Source of the DNA: Adiantum capillus-veneris
Lineage: Eukaryota > Streptophyta > Polypodiopsida > Polypodiales > Pteridaceae
Length of the DNA: 64,000 nt
Reading direction: 5' to 3'
NCBI GenBank assembly: GCA_014529385.2
Contig: CM043944.1
Span: 86,703,884-86,767,883, forward strand
The notes below the pieces were generated by a model. The model saw nothing but the letters and a program-made list of their open reading frames with translations, ran no database searches and was not told the DNA's origin. Made by a program: the position numbers and the translations under genes. Within the stretch, counting starts at the first letter, position 1, and every line of letters starts with the position of its first letter. This document shows, piece by piece, positions 1 to 8,298 of the stretch.

Positions 1-1
1 G

Positions 2-322
2 CTATATGAATTTCGACATTGGGAGTCAGAAGAGGAAGAAGGAAATGATTTGCTAATCAGATTTCGCAATTGGGTAACAGAGGAAGAAGAAAAGCAGAAG
101 TACGACAGAATTTTTTTGCGGGAGTACTTTCCACAATTGCCTAGGGATGTGCAGAAGTGTATTAGAATCAAAGTGGTGATCCTCTTCCGGTGCATTCATC
201 CGGTTGGCATATATGATCTCCCTGTAAGTTGGTCGTTTGTGAACATCCGGCAACTCAGGAGATACTTGGAACTTCGGAGGAAGTACGCTCTCAGGCGACA
301 AGCAACTGGCAAGCCGACTTAA
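2..322 (+). CDS. ORF upstream of gag, 5' end outside window
   Basis: Frame 2 is open from the window edge to TAA at 320-322, and the first internal Met is at 50. The product is charged, with runs of Glu near the start (codons for ESEEEEG and VTEEEEKQ) and many Arg, Lys and Tyr residues at the end. I recognise no domain. It stops 3 bases before the gag ATG at 326 and lies in the same frame, so it could be the end of a longer upstream ORF of the gypsy element, a gag leader read through a stop, or a short upstream ORF. The close spacing favours membership of the element. Its true start cannot be seen. Confidence 0.4.
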   Translation, partial: LYEFRHWESEEEEGNDLLIRFRNWVTEEEEKQKYDRIFLREYFPQLPRDVQKCIRIKVVILFRCIHPVGIYDLPVSWSFVNIRQLRRYLELRRKYALRRQATGKPT

Positions 323-325
323 TGT

Positions 326-2197
326 ATGAGTCAAGAGGAGGATGGTCGCCAGTCTGCACAACATCCTTATTGGACACGTTTTCGTAGCAAGCAAGGAGTA
401 GGTCCATCCATAGCAATAGAACAAGAGGAGGAAGGCAGTCAACCGTCAACTCCTGAAAGGCAAAGTAGTACTTCTTCTGGCAATACCGAAGATTTTGAGC
501 AACAGAATGAGGAGATTTCTAATCTGAACCTGCAAAGGTTTGTGGGAGCATTAGCAGTCAATCAGGTTTTTAGACCAAGAAGGCTGCAGTTTCAAACACA
601 CACACCACCATTACCATTTGACCCTTTGAGACAAATAAATCAAGAACAAGTACCGGTACCAGTACCAGTGAATCAACCCCAACCACAACCTGTAGTGATG
701 GCTCAACCAGTACCCAACCCGAAAGTGGGGGCGGCTAAGTTCAGCGGGAAATCCAAGGAGGATGCTGACAGTCATGTGGGGCAGTTTGAGACCAGGTGGA
801 TGGCAAGTGGATACAATGTGATCCATAGTGATGCTACCAAGAAGGAGCATTTTGCTACCACATTGCATGGGAAGGCAATGGCTTGGTTTATGCAGTATGG
901 TATTGCAGCTTTTCCAACATATGAAGCATCAAGAAACAGATTTTTGGCAAGATTCAGGGAGGAAAAGACCCCTGAGGATATCTTGATCAAAATGAGAAAG
1001 ATGAAGCAAAGAAAATTGCTAGTGGAAGACTATGCTCAGAAATTTAGAAACCTCAACAACAGATTGTTGGCAGCACAGAGGCCATCATTTGAACAGTTGG
1101 GCGATTGTTTTTGTAGAGGATTGAATCTGGAGCTGCGCAGTTCAGTAGTAGGAAGAGGAGTGATCAACAATGAAGCAGATTTCAATGAGTTGGTGGAAGC
1201 AGCCACAAGGGTAGAAAGAAGGTATGGAAGCCTTGAGAAGAGAAAGAAATCTTCCAAAAGGGAAGAATCAGATTCAGAGGATGAAGAAGATGATGAAGAA
1301 ACAGATGACTCCTCAGATGAGGAAGACTCAGAGTCTGAAAAGGATTCTGATGAAGAAGATGATGATTGGTCAGAGAAAAAGAAAAAGAAGAAGAAAAGTA
1401 AGAAGAAAAAGAAGAAATCCTCCAGGCAGGAGAAGGACAAAGAGAAAAAGGGTAAAAGCAGGGAGCAGACAGTTCCTGGAAAAGAAGACATCAGTCAGAT
1501 GATTGTCAGTCAATTGAAGAATTTGGGTCTTACAAAACTGGGTATGCCAGAGAGGCCTTATTGTCAAACATGTCAAGTTTTTGGCCATAGTGATGAAAGA
1601 TGTTGGTACAATCCAAATTATCGGGGACGCATTCCAGAAAGGGTGCAGCAAAGAATGAATCCACCTGCAGCGAATGTCATGATTGCAGGAGGGCCTCAGG
1701 GAAGGCCACAGAATTTTAGAAACTGGAGAAATTCAGGTCCTATTCAGAGACTTCAAGCCCAAGAAGGGTGGGGTAATCAAAGGAATCAGGACAGAATGGG
1801 AGGAAATTTACCGTGTACCTATTGTGGAACACAAGGGCACAGACAGGGACCTGAATGCACCCTGTGGTGCAAACACAGGAGTGAGAGGGGGATCCCTATA
1901 GTACAATATAATAATAAAGGCGGCCAGCCTCAACAAAGGCCTCCTGCACAGTTAAATGTGGTCATGTTGGAAGAAGAAGAACAGGAATCTGAAGAGTTCC
2001 TGATGAATGCCAAAGTGGAGCCTGATAGGGCCCGGATGCCTAATGAGCGCTGCTGTGGAAGAGGGGAATCAAGCAACCTGTTCCAATGTGATTGTACAGA
2101 GTGTGTCTCGATTGAAGGAGTTAAAGAGGGGGATAATGTTCCTGGAGCTATGGTGGTAACCAGGTCGTCAGGAAAGGTAAAGGGGGATAAGGTTTAG
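326..2197 (+). CDS. gag: Ty3/gypsy Gag with two CCHC zinc knuckles
   Basis: This encodes the capsid/nucleocapsid precursor, which packages element RNA in cytoplasmic particles. A retrotransposon Gag domain lies at about residues 135-300, with the typical GKAMAWF and FLARFREEKTPED motifs. Residues about 305-385 form a very acidic stretch (SDSEDEEDDEE) that switches to a lysine-rich tract. Two zinc knuckles of form C-x2-C-x4-H-x4-C follow, CQTCQVFGHSDERC and CTYCGTQGHRQGPEC. At 623 codons it is long for a plant Gag. It ends with TAG at 2195-2197, and the next ORF continues in the same frame, so this stop is either a mutation or a read-through site. Confidence 0.9.
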   Translation: MSQEEDGRQSAQHPYWTRFRSKQGVGPSIAIEQEEEGSQPSTPERQSSTSSGNTEDFEQQNEEISNLNLQRFVGALAVNQVFRPRRLQFQTHTPPLPFDPLRQINQEQVPVPVPVNQPQPQPVVMAQPVPNPKVGAAKFSGKSKEDADSHVGQFETRWMASGYNVIHSDATKKEHFATTLHGKAMAWFMQYGIAAFPTYEASRNRFLARFREEKTPEDILIKMRKMKQRKLLVEDYAQKFRNLNNRLLAAQRPSFEQLGDCFCRGLNLELRSSVVGRGVINNEADFNELVEAATRVERRYGSLEKRKKSSKREESDSEDEEDDEETDDSSDEEDSESEKDSDEEDDDWSEKKKKKKKSKKKKKKSSRQEKDKEKKGKSREQTVPGKEDISQMIVSQLKNLGLTKLGMPERPYCQTCQVFGHSDERCWYNPNYRGRIPERVQQRMNPPAANVMIAGGPQGRPQNFRNWRNSGPIQRLQAQEGWGNQRNQDRMGGNLPCTYCGTQGHRQGPECTLWCKHRSERGIPIVQYNNKGGQPQQRPPAQLNVVMLEEEEQESEEFLMNAKVEPDRARMPNERCCGRGESSNLFQCDCTECVSIEGVKEGDNVPGAMVVTRSSGKVKGDKV

Positions 2198-2248
2198 AAA
2201 AAAGAAGAACAACAACCAATCGACTGGAAGGTTCAGGACCAGATTAGA

Positions 2249-3139
2249 ATGGGAGTATTGAAGGAGATAAATAAAGTGAACAAGCGACATGAGGATAAAA
2301 GAAGGGAAACTCAGGAAATCCCTAAGGCAATAGTAAGGTATCCGGCGGACAGAATACAGGAAGGAGTTGGTAAAGGACATGATCAGGCGCTGACTGTACA
2401 CAAGAAAGATGCAGTCAAGATGTCTGAGGAGTTTTTTGATGCATTAATGGAAGCACCTACTCATATCAGTTTGAGGCAGATTTTGAGTTTGGTACCAAGC
2501 TTTGCAGACCAATTCATGCAGAAGTTACAACAACAGTATGGGGGAAAGAATCCGATTGACTTACAGACAGATGAAGATCCGGATCAGGAGATTGAGGTAG
2601 CAGAAATGCAACCTGCAGATGTTGATTACAAAGTTCCAGTGATCAGTGTAAAGATGGAGCAGATATTTATGCCAGGAGTGTTGATTGATGGAGGATCAGG
2701 AGTGAATGTACTTCCAGAGGAAACATGCAGGAAGATGAACATTACCTGTTGGGATCCGGCACCATTTCAAGTGAAAATGGCAGATCAGAGGAGGATCCAG
2801 CCATTAGGGATTGTCAGAAATAAGGAAATTGAGATTGGAGGTCTCAAGTTTAAAGTCAATTTTGTGGTGTTGCAGTTGGAAAAGTCTTCTCAGTCATATC
2901 CTATGATTCTTGGGAGACCTTGGCTTAGAGCAGCAAAAGTCAAGCAACATTGGGGAGCAGATTATGTGATATTGAGACAGGGCAAGAAAAAGGTGAGAAT
3001 GAAGATGGTGGCCAGCAAAATACTTCCACCTGATTGCAGACCTTTGCATGCAGAAACAATCAATATGGCTCCAGAATTGGAAGAAGATGAGGAAGAGGAA
3101 TTTTTGAGGGTAAATTCTTCTGTCATTCCAATATTTTAA
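2249..3139 (+). CDS. pro: Retroviral-type aspartic protease region of gypsy pol
   Basis: The protease cleaves the Gag-Pol precursor. The active-site segment reads LIDGGSGVNVLP, a plant variant of the D-T/S-G motif, at about residues 145-160. The flap-distal motif PMILGRPWLRAAK lies about 80 residues later; both are usual for Ty3/gypsy proteases. The first 100 residues are a Gag-Pol linker. The frame is already open from just after the gag stop at 2197, so 2249 is only the first Met and not necessarily an initiation site. It ends in TAA at 3137-3139, and RT continues in the same frame right after it. That makes the stop look like a secondary mutation in one long gag-pol frame. Confidence 0.85.
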   Translation: MGVLKEINKVNKRHEDKRRETQEIPKAIVRYPADRIQEGVGKGHDQALTVHKKDAVKMSEEFFDALMEAPTHISLRQILSLVPSFADQFMQKLQQQYGGKNPIDLQTDEDPDQEIEVAEMQPADVDYKVPVISVKMEQIFMPGVLIDGGSGVNVLPEETCRKMNITCWDPAPFQVKMADQRRIQPLGIVRNKEIEIGGLKFKVNFVVLQLEKSSQSYPMILGRPWLRAAKVKQHWGADYVILRQGKKKVRMKMVASKILPPDCRPLHAETINMAPELEEDEEEEFLRVNSSVIPIF

Positions 3140-4609
3140 GTGGATGTACAAAATATTGCAGAGAAATATGTAGCTAATGATCCCAAGGTGGAGAAATTGA
3201 AGAAAAAATTGGGCAAGAGAAAGCTGTTTCCTGAAGGATCGGATTTGGAGGCAGAACAGAAACAGGCAGAGATCAGGGCAGAGAAAGATTTTGAGGAATA
3301 TCTTTCAAAAAGTTCAAGGGTAAGGGAAGATGATTTGGAAGACATGGATCTAGGAACAGAGGGGAATTCTCAGAAGGTCAGGGTCAGTGTCAATCTGGAT
3401 CAGAATTTTAAAAGAGGACTGCAGGGTTTACTCAAGGAATACAAGGATGTATTTGCCTGGCACTACAGTGACATGAAAGGAGTGGATCCAGCTTTTTGTG
3501 AACACAGGATCAACCTGAAGGCTGATGCAGTCCCAGTGGTACAACAAAGATACAGATTAAACCCAAGTTATGCTAAGCAGGTGAAAGAGGAATTGGACAA
3601 GCTTTTGGCAGTAGGTTTCATTTACCCGGTTGACAAGGTGACATGGTTATCTCCAATAGTGGTTGTTCCAAAGAAGAATGGGAAGATCAGGGTTTGTGTG
3701 GATTGGAGGAAGCTGAATGCTGCCACACTAACTGATCCTTTTCCACTTCCATATTGTGATACAATGTTGGATGCGGTTGCAGGACATGAAATGTATAGCT
3801 TTTTGGATGGTTTTAGTGGCTATAATCAGATCAGGATGGCAATGGAGGACAGAGAAAAAACAGCCTTTATTACAGAATGGGGAGTGTTTGCTTACAATGT
3901 GATGGGGTTTGGATTGAAAAATGCACCTCCTACTTTTCAGAAGTGGGTTCAGCAAGTGTTTGGTCCTTTCTTGACAACTTTTATGAGGGTGTTCTTGGAT
4001 GATTTCAGTGTTTTTGGGAGAAAAGATGAGCATTTGGGACATCTCAGGCTCTGTTTGCAGAAGTGCAGGGAAGCTAGACTTTCTTTGAACCCTGAAAAGT
4101 GTGCATTTGCAGTAAGCAGTGGGATTCTTTTGGGACATGTGATATCAAAAGAAGGGATTGCCATTGATTCCAGGAAGGTGGAGGAAATTCTGAAGGCACC
4201 AGTACCTAAGAACTTGAAGCAGTTGTTAAGGTTTTTGGGACAAGTAAAGTGGCATAACAGATTTTTGAGGTATTTGGCATATGTTTGTCAATCACTGACA
4301 AAGCTTACCAAGAAGGATGTACCATTCTTATGGTCTACTGATCAGCAAAAGGCCTTTGAATTATTGAAGAAGATGTTGGTGGTGGCACCAATTCTAATTT
4401 CTCCAGATTGGAATTTGCCATTCCATATATTTGTGGATGCAAGTCATTGTGCAGTGGGAGCAGTCCTGATGCAAGAGAGTGAGAAGGGATGGTTTAGACC
4501 TATCTATTATGCAAGCAGGGTGCTATCCTCTGCTGAAAGGAACTATTCAGTAACTGAAAGAGAAGGTTTATGCATTGAAGAAGTTCAGGCATTACTTGTT
4601 GGCCAATAA
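3140..4609 (+). pseudogene. pol: Gypsy reverse transcriptase and N-terminal RNase H
   Basis: RT copies element RNA into cDNA. Canonical blocks are present in order: WLSPIVVVPKKNGKIRVCVDWRKLN, FLDGFSGYNQI, FGLKNAPPTFQ and the catalytic MRVFLDDFSVFG (FLDD form of YxDD, about residue 285). RNase H starts with FHIFVDASHCAVGAVL, giving the first catalytic Asp. The frame fails after TEREGL near 4570, where a few bases of the usual EREGLA-hydrophobic-ALKKFRHYL segment seem to be lost. Twelve out-of-frame codons follow before the stop. The frame is continuous with gag and protease upstream apart from single stop codons. Confidence 0.92.
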
Positions 4610-5063
4610 GGTGGTGTTTCATGTGGATCATCAAGCTTTGATCTATATGGTTAATAAACCACAGTTGTCAGGCAGGTTGGCAAGATGGGTTCTTTTACTT
4701 CAGGAATTTGACTATATTGTGGTGCATACACCGGGGAAAGAGCATGCCATTGCAGATTACTTGAGCAGATTGGAGACAGGAGAACCACCAGATGGAGTGC
4801 CTGATGAATTACCTGATGCAGGACTGTTTCAGGTGGTGACAGGTCTGATAGCAGAAGATTGGCATGATGAGATGTTTCAGTTCTTGGTGGAGGGTTTTTT
4901 TCCAGAAGAGATGACTTTAGATAGAAGGAAGAGGTTGGCATTGAGGAGCAGATCATTTATGGTAATATCAGGAATGTTATACAAGAAAGGAATAGATCAG
5001 GTGATCAGAAGGTATGTTTCAGGGAAAGCTAAACAAAAGGCAGTTCTTTCAGAGGCTCATTAG
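4575..5063 (+). pseudogene. pol: Gypsy RNase H C-terminus and RNase H-integrase linker
   Basis: After the frameshift near 4570 the RNase H domain resumes with KKFRHYLLANKVVFHVDHQAL, including the third catalytic Asp in VDHQ, then RLARWVLLLQEFDY and HTPGKEHAIADYLSRL, the normal end of a Ty3/gypsy RNase H. About 90 linker residues follow. The frame stops at TAG 5061-5063, just before the integrase zinc finger, and then continues open in the same frame. This ORF is a fragment of a single pol gene, not a gene of its own; 4575 is only the first Met after the lesion. Confidence 0.9.
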
Positions 5064-5924
5064 GGCAATGCTGGAGGACACTTTTCTCATGAAGTAACTG
5101 CTAGAAAAGTATTTCAGGCAGGGTTATGGTGGCCAAGTATTCATAAGGATGCTTACAACTATTGCAGGCAGTGTTTGGTCTGTCAGAGGGATGGAAGGCC
5201 AAATGATGCAGATAGGATGCCTTTGCAACCAGTGGTACCACTTGAACCTTTTCAAAAGTGGGGGTTGGATTTCATGGGACCTATTATTCCTTCTGCAAGA
5301 AATACTCAAAAACGATATATTCTGGTGGCTACTGATTATGCAACAAAATGGGTTGAAGCAGTGGCACTAAGGGATAATACTGCAGGTAGTGTGGCAAGAT
5401 TCCTCTATAGGAATATTATGACCAGATTTGGGTGTCCTGTGGAATTGGTTTCACATCAAGGAGTACATTTCCTCAACAAAGTGATCAAGAAGTTGACTGA
5501 GTCACACCTGATAATACACAAGAAGTCTACAGTGTATTATCCACAAGCAAATGGACAGGCAGAGAGTACTAATAAGATCCTGATCAAAATTTTGAAGAAG
5601 ATTGTGGAGGACAATAGGAAGGATTGGGATACAAAGCTTGATTCTGCTTTGTGGGCTTTCAGGACAGCTTTCAAGGTGACAACAGGTCAGACACCTTTCA
5701 GGCTAGTATATGGACTAGAAGCAGTAGTACCAATGGAATTTGTAGTTCCTAGTCTGAGAATTGCAGCTGAGCATAGACTGTCTCCAGAAGAGTCTATACC
5801 TTTCAGGGAGGAATCCTTGTTGAAATTGGAGGAGGATAGGATTCTGAGTCCTTATTTGGCAGAAGCAGTGCAGAACAGAAGGAAAGCATGGGTGTCTCGA
5901 CACATTAAGTTCAAATTTTTTTAA
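5064..5924 (+). pseudogene. pol: Gypsy integrase zinc finger and catalytic core, catalytic Asp lost
   Basis: Integrase joins cDNA to the host chromosome. The H2C2 finger is visible from GHFSHEVTARKV to NYCRQCLVCQRD, although its first part lies before the first Met at 5175. The core starts with KWGLDFMGPI (first Asp) and ends with PQANGQAESTNK (Glu). The second Asp, normally in a VSDxGxHF motif, is His here: VSHQGVHF with CAT at 5454-5456. A single G-to-C change from GAT would explain it. This residue is required in the DDE family, so the encoded enzyme should be inactive. The frame stops at TAA 5922-5924 inside FKFF-KGDWVM, where the usual codon would be Lys. Confidence 0.9.
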
Positions 5925-5939
5925 AAAGGAGATTGGGTC

Positions 5940-6758
5940 ATGGTATATAACAGTAAGTTGGGGCCAAGACCAGGGAAACTCAAGCTGAGATATGTAGGGC
6001 CTTATCAGATAGCAGAAGTCAGAGGGCCAGGAACTTTTGTGTTACAGGATGAAGTTGGGAACCAGTTTGGAAAACCACTGAATGGGTATCGGTTGAAATT
6101 ATTTGAAGGGGAGGTTCCTCAAAAAGAGTGTCAAAATGAGGTGGGAATATATTTTCTCGATTCGGGGGTACGAGGTATTATGAATAGAGAAGTGAAGGTG
6201 GAGTGTGAGACCACGTTTTCGTGTTTTCAAACTGACAGAGGACTTGACATCTCAAGTAATAGTGCGTCAACGTTAGTGCCCGCCATGCAGAAGAGAAAGA
6301 GTGTGTTGCTAGGTGAAGAGCAAGCCCAGCGTACGCCGCCGTTAGCTAGAGAAGCTGCAGATTTTGAAGCGATGGTGCAAAGGAGGGGGCTGAGATCAGC
6401 AAGGCCAAGCCCTGGAACAATGGTGGAGATCGACGATGAGGAAGATGATGTACTAAAGACTCCAATGTTGGATACTTTAGTGGATACAATTGCACAGCAT
6501 GTGGAAAAAGATAATCAGGAATTGGAAAATTTTTTTGAAGAGATTGCAGATCAGGGGCAAAACAGTGTGGTTGCAGAAAAGGAGAAGACTGTACCTGAAA
6601 CAAATCTGATGCAGCAGGCACAGATTAATGAAGAAGAAAGCTTGCAACAGTTGATAGTAGATGATCAGGGAGATACAGAATTGCAAAATGTGGAGGACAA
6701 AGTTGAAGAAATGCTTACTCAAGAAGATGGTGTACTGGAGGTTGAACAAAAGGAGTGA
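5940..6758 (+). CDS. Integrase C-terminal domain with long acidic extension
   Basis: The frame is the same as the integrase core upstream. The first 60 residues are the usual C-terminal fold of Ty3/gypsy integrases: a KGDWVM-type start, then LGPRPGKLKLRYVGPYQI and NGYRLKLF. A chromodomain would be expected next in a chromovirus, but none is seen. Instead about 200 residues follow that are rich in Glu, Gln and Asp (IDDEEDDVLKTP, IAQHVEKDNQELENFFEEIA), with regular hydrophobic spacing suggesting coiled coil. The tail may be a separate protein or a lineage-specific targeting or structural module; its role is unknown. It ends about 25 bases before a cluster of hairpins. Confidence 0.75.
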   Translation: MVYNSKLGPRPGKLKLRYVGPYQIAEVRGPGTFVLQDEVGNQFGKPLNGYRLKLFEGEVPQKECQNEVGIYFLDSGVRGIMNREVKVECETTFSCFQTDRGLDISSNSASTLVPAMQKRKSVLLGEEQAQRTPPLAREAADFEAMVQRRGLRSARPSPGTMVEIDDEEDDVLKTPMLDTLVDTIAQHVEKDNQELENFFEEIADQGQNSVVAEKEKTVPETNLMQQAQINEEESLQQLIVDDQGDTELQNVEDKVEEMLTQEDGVLEVEQKE

Positions 6759-6783
6759 TCAAGGGAATTGTGGGTTCAGGTCG

Positions 6784-6841
6784 CCAAAAAGTTTCTTTTT
6801 GGTACCACCGGGTGTGCCAGGTGGTAAAGGGGACCTTTACC
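6784..6841 (+). other. Cluster of three short hairpins after gypsy pol
   Basis: Three inverted repeats are packed in 58 bases. CCAAAAAG (6784-6791) pairs with CTTTTTGG (6795-6802). TACCACC (6803-6809) pairs with GGTGGTA (6820-6826). GGTAAAGG (6823-6830) pairs with CCTTTACC (6834-6841). The second and third share bases 6823-6826 and so exclude each other. The last also contains a purine run (GGTAAAGGGGA) that could serve as the polypurine tract. Confidence 0.7.
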
Positions 6842-7278
6842 ATAATTAATATGCAGTCAGGGAACTGTCACGATGATTTCAGATTCCAATCAGGAAGTCA
6901 TCAGGTCAGAGTCAACTCAGGAGATAATCAGAAACCTATTAGGAAGTAAGTAGGAAAAGACATTATGTGAAAGGATGTAACTTTTCGTAGGGGCTTTTGT
7001 ATCTTTTGTGATCTTCGATGATGTAAGGAAGTAAGGGGATGACGTTGATGTGTGTGATGATGATGGGAAATGGACGGCGGCAGTTATATCTATCTGTCTA
7101 TTGTCTGTTCTGATTCTGATATTTGTCTGATGAATAACTGATGAAATCCTGAGTATAAATATGAGATATATGTATTCCCTTTGATCTTGTCGATGAAGTA
7201 TCTGAAGGTTTGAAGTGCATACATACTGTGTAGTCCTGTATTGGTGGTTGGTTAAGTGTTAGGCAATTATCAGAGAAT
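6842..7278 (+). promoter_or_regulatory. Probable gypsy 3' LTR or 3' region with TATA box
   Basis: The 437 bases between pol and the next ORF have no coding signal. A TATAAAT sits at 7154-7160, which would place a transcript start near 7185 and the ATG of the following ORF about 95 bases downstream. Plant gypsy LTRs carry a TATA box in this relative position, so this is probably the 3' LTR, but the 5' LTR is outside the window and the borders cannot be fixed. A possible left border is TGTCACGATG near 6867. The alternative is that it is an independent promoter for the 7279 ORF. Confidence 0.45.
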
Positions 7279-8298
7279 ATGCAGAATCTGTCTAAGCCTT
7301 TCCTGATCAACCCCATTACACTCACAAAGATCCCCGATTTCAAGCAATATTGTGATGGCTATCTTTGTGATGGACAAGACATACTTGTCGGACATTCCAA
7401 ACCGCTTCAGTTCAGGTTCTTTATGCAAGATGAGACACCAATGATGCAATATAAGGCACATATAGGTGTATCAAGTTGGAGTGGAAGTATTCGCCTTTGG
7501 AAAACAGACACAGAAGGCAAGCCAATGTTACCACATGGAGATCCACCTCTAGTACAAATGGCGGAGTATGTCAAGGCCCACGAAGAAGTCATTTTGGGGC
7601 TAAAGAACTATATAAAATTTTGGAAAAATTTAGGGAATGGTTCAAGTATTCCGCGATATTATAGACCCGTGATAGATTATTGGAGTAAGGTAATTGAAGA
7701 GATTGGAAAAGCAATCATATCAGAGGGAGTCTTGTATGAAATGTTTTGGCCAAAAACTCAAGAATATTCTCACCTACAAAGCACTACAATGAATTTGCAA
7801 CAAGGAGCAGAAATATTCCTAGGCCTTGAAGAGTTGAACGATCATTTTTGTGGGCCTCAACGAGATAGGCCAAGGGAAGAGTTTGACCCTATGTCTGATG
7901 TGCACCAAGGTGATTTTCTTATGCTTGTTCCGAGTGACACAGAAATCTATCCAGTGTGGCTTGCAATGGCTTTATCTGACATTGATAATGAGCTTACATC
8001 ACCAAACTACAGAAAACTCTTGATTCAATATTGGACACCTTGCGCGAGAAAAAGTGGGATGACAGATACTCAAGCTTACAGCAATTGTTGGAAGGGTTAT
8101 TGGGCTGTCAACTATAAGGACCCACAAGTGTGGGAAACTGTAGATGCAATTGTTTGGTCCTGGAGACCCAACAAAGAAGGACCATTTTCTAGAATAAAGA
8201 TTCCAGAAAGGCATGCTCTAAAAGCCAAAGAAGGCCTCACTCGTGCACATCAACCACACTTGGATCAAAGTTCAGATATGGTATCAAATGTGGAGTAG
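7279..8298 (+). CDS. Uncharacterised 339-residue protein
   Basis: An uninterrupted ORF of 339 codons in a region where most other coding sequence is broken. The frame is open from a TAG near 7230, so an upstream spliced exon is possible, but ATG 7279 follows a TATA box by about 120 bases. No signal peptide or membrane span is visible. Residues about 215-330 look like a compact domain: GDFLMLVPSD, PVWLAMALSDID, LLIQYWTPCARKSG, CWKGYWAVNY, VDAIVWSWRP. The spacing of aromatic residues and the GDF(L/V) start recall BAH or Tudor-like chromatin reader folds fused to plant transposon proteins, but this is a resemblance only. A host gene, a captured gene or an extra gypsy ORF are all possible. Confidence 0.55.
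   Translation: MQNLSKPFLINPITLTKIPDFKQYCDGYLCDGQDILVGHSKPLQFRFFMQDETPMMQYKAHIGVSSWSGSIRLWKTDTEGKPMLPHGDPPLVQMAEYVKAHEEVILGLKNYIKFWKNLGNGSSIPRYYRPVIDYWSKVIEEIGKAIISEGVLYEMFWPKTQEYSHLQSTTMNLQQGAEIFLGLEELNDHFCGPQRDRPREEFDPMSDVHQGDFLMLVPSDTEIYPVWLAMALSDIDNELTSPNYRKLLIQYWTPCARKSGMTDTQAYSNCWKGYWAVNYKDPQVWETVDAIVWSWRPNKEGPFSRIKIPERHALKAKEGLTRAHQPHLDQSSDMVSNVE

Larger units (their letters stand above)
1..7230 (+). mobile_element. Ty3/gypsy LTR retrotransposon, 5' end outside window
   Basis: The order gag, protease, RT, RNase H, integrase is that of Ty3/gypsy. The 5' LTR and primer site lie before base 1, so LTR identity and target duplication cannot be judged, and the 3' boundary is approximate. Reading frame 2 carries gag, protease and RT from 326 to about 4570, broken only by TAG at 2195-2197 and TAA at 3137-3139. 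A single frameshift near 4570 moves the rest of pol to frame 3, broken by TAG at 5061-5063 and TAA at 5922-5924. With so few lesions the copy is fairly young but not autonomous as it stands. There is no chromodomain; the integrase is followed by a long acidic tail instead. Confidence 0.93.

Noticed and set aside
7085-7145. CTGATGA ... GAAA words suggesting a hammerhead ribozyme
   Set aside because: No helix II or III pairing could be drawn around the core, and the order of the conserved boxes does not fit.
7279-8298. Envelope-like gene of a plant endogenous retrovirus
   Set aside because: No signal peptide, no transmembrane segment and no coiled-coil ectodomain pattern are visible.
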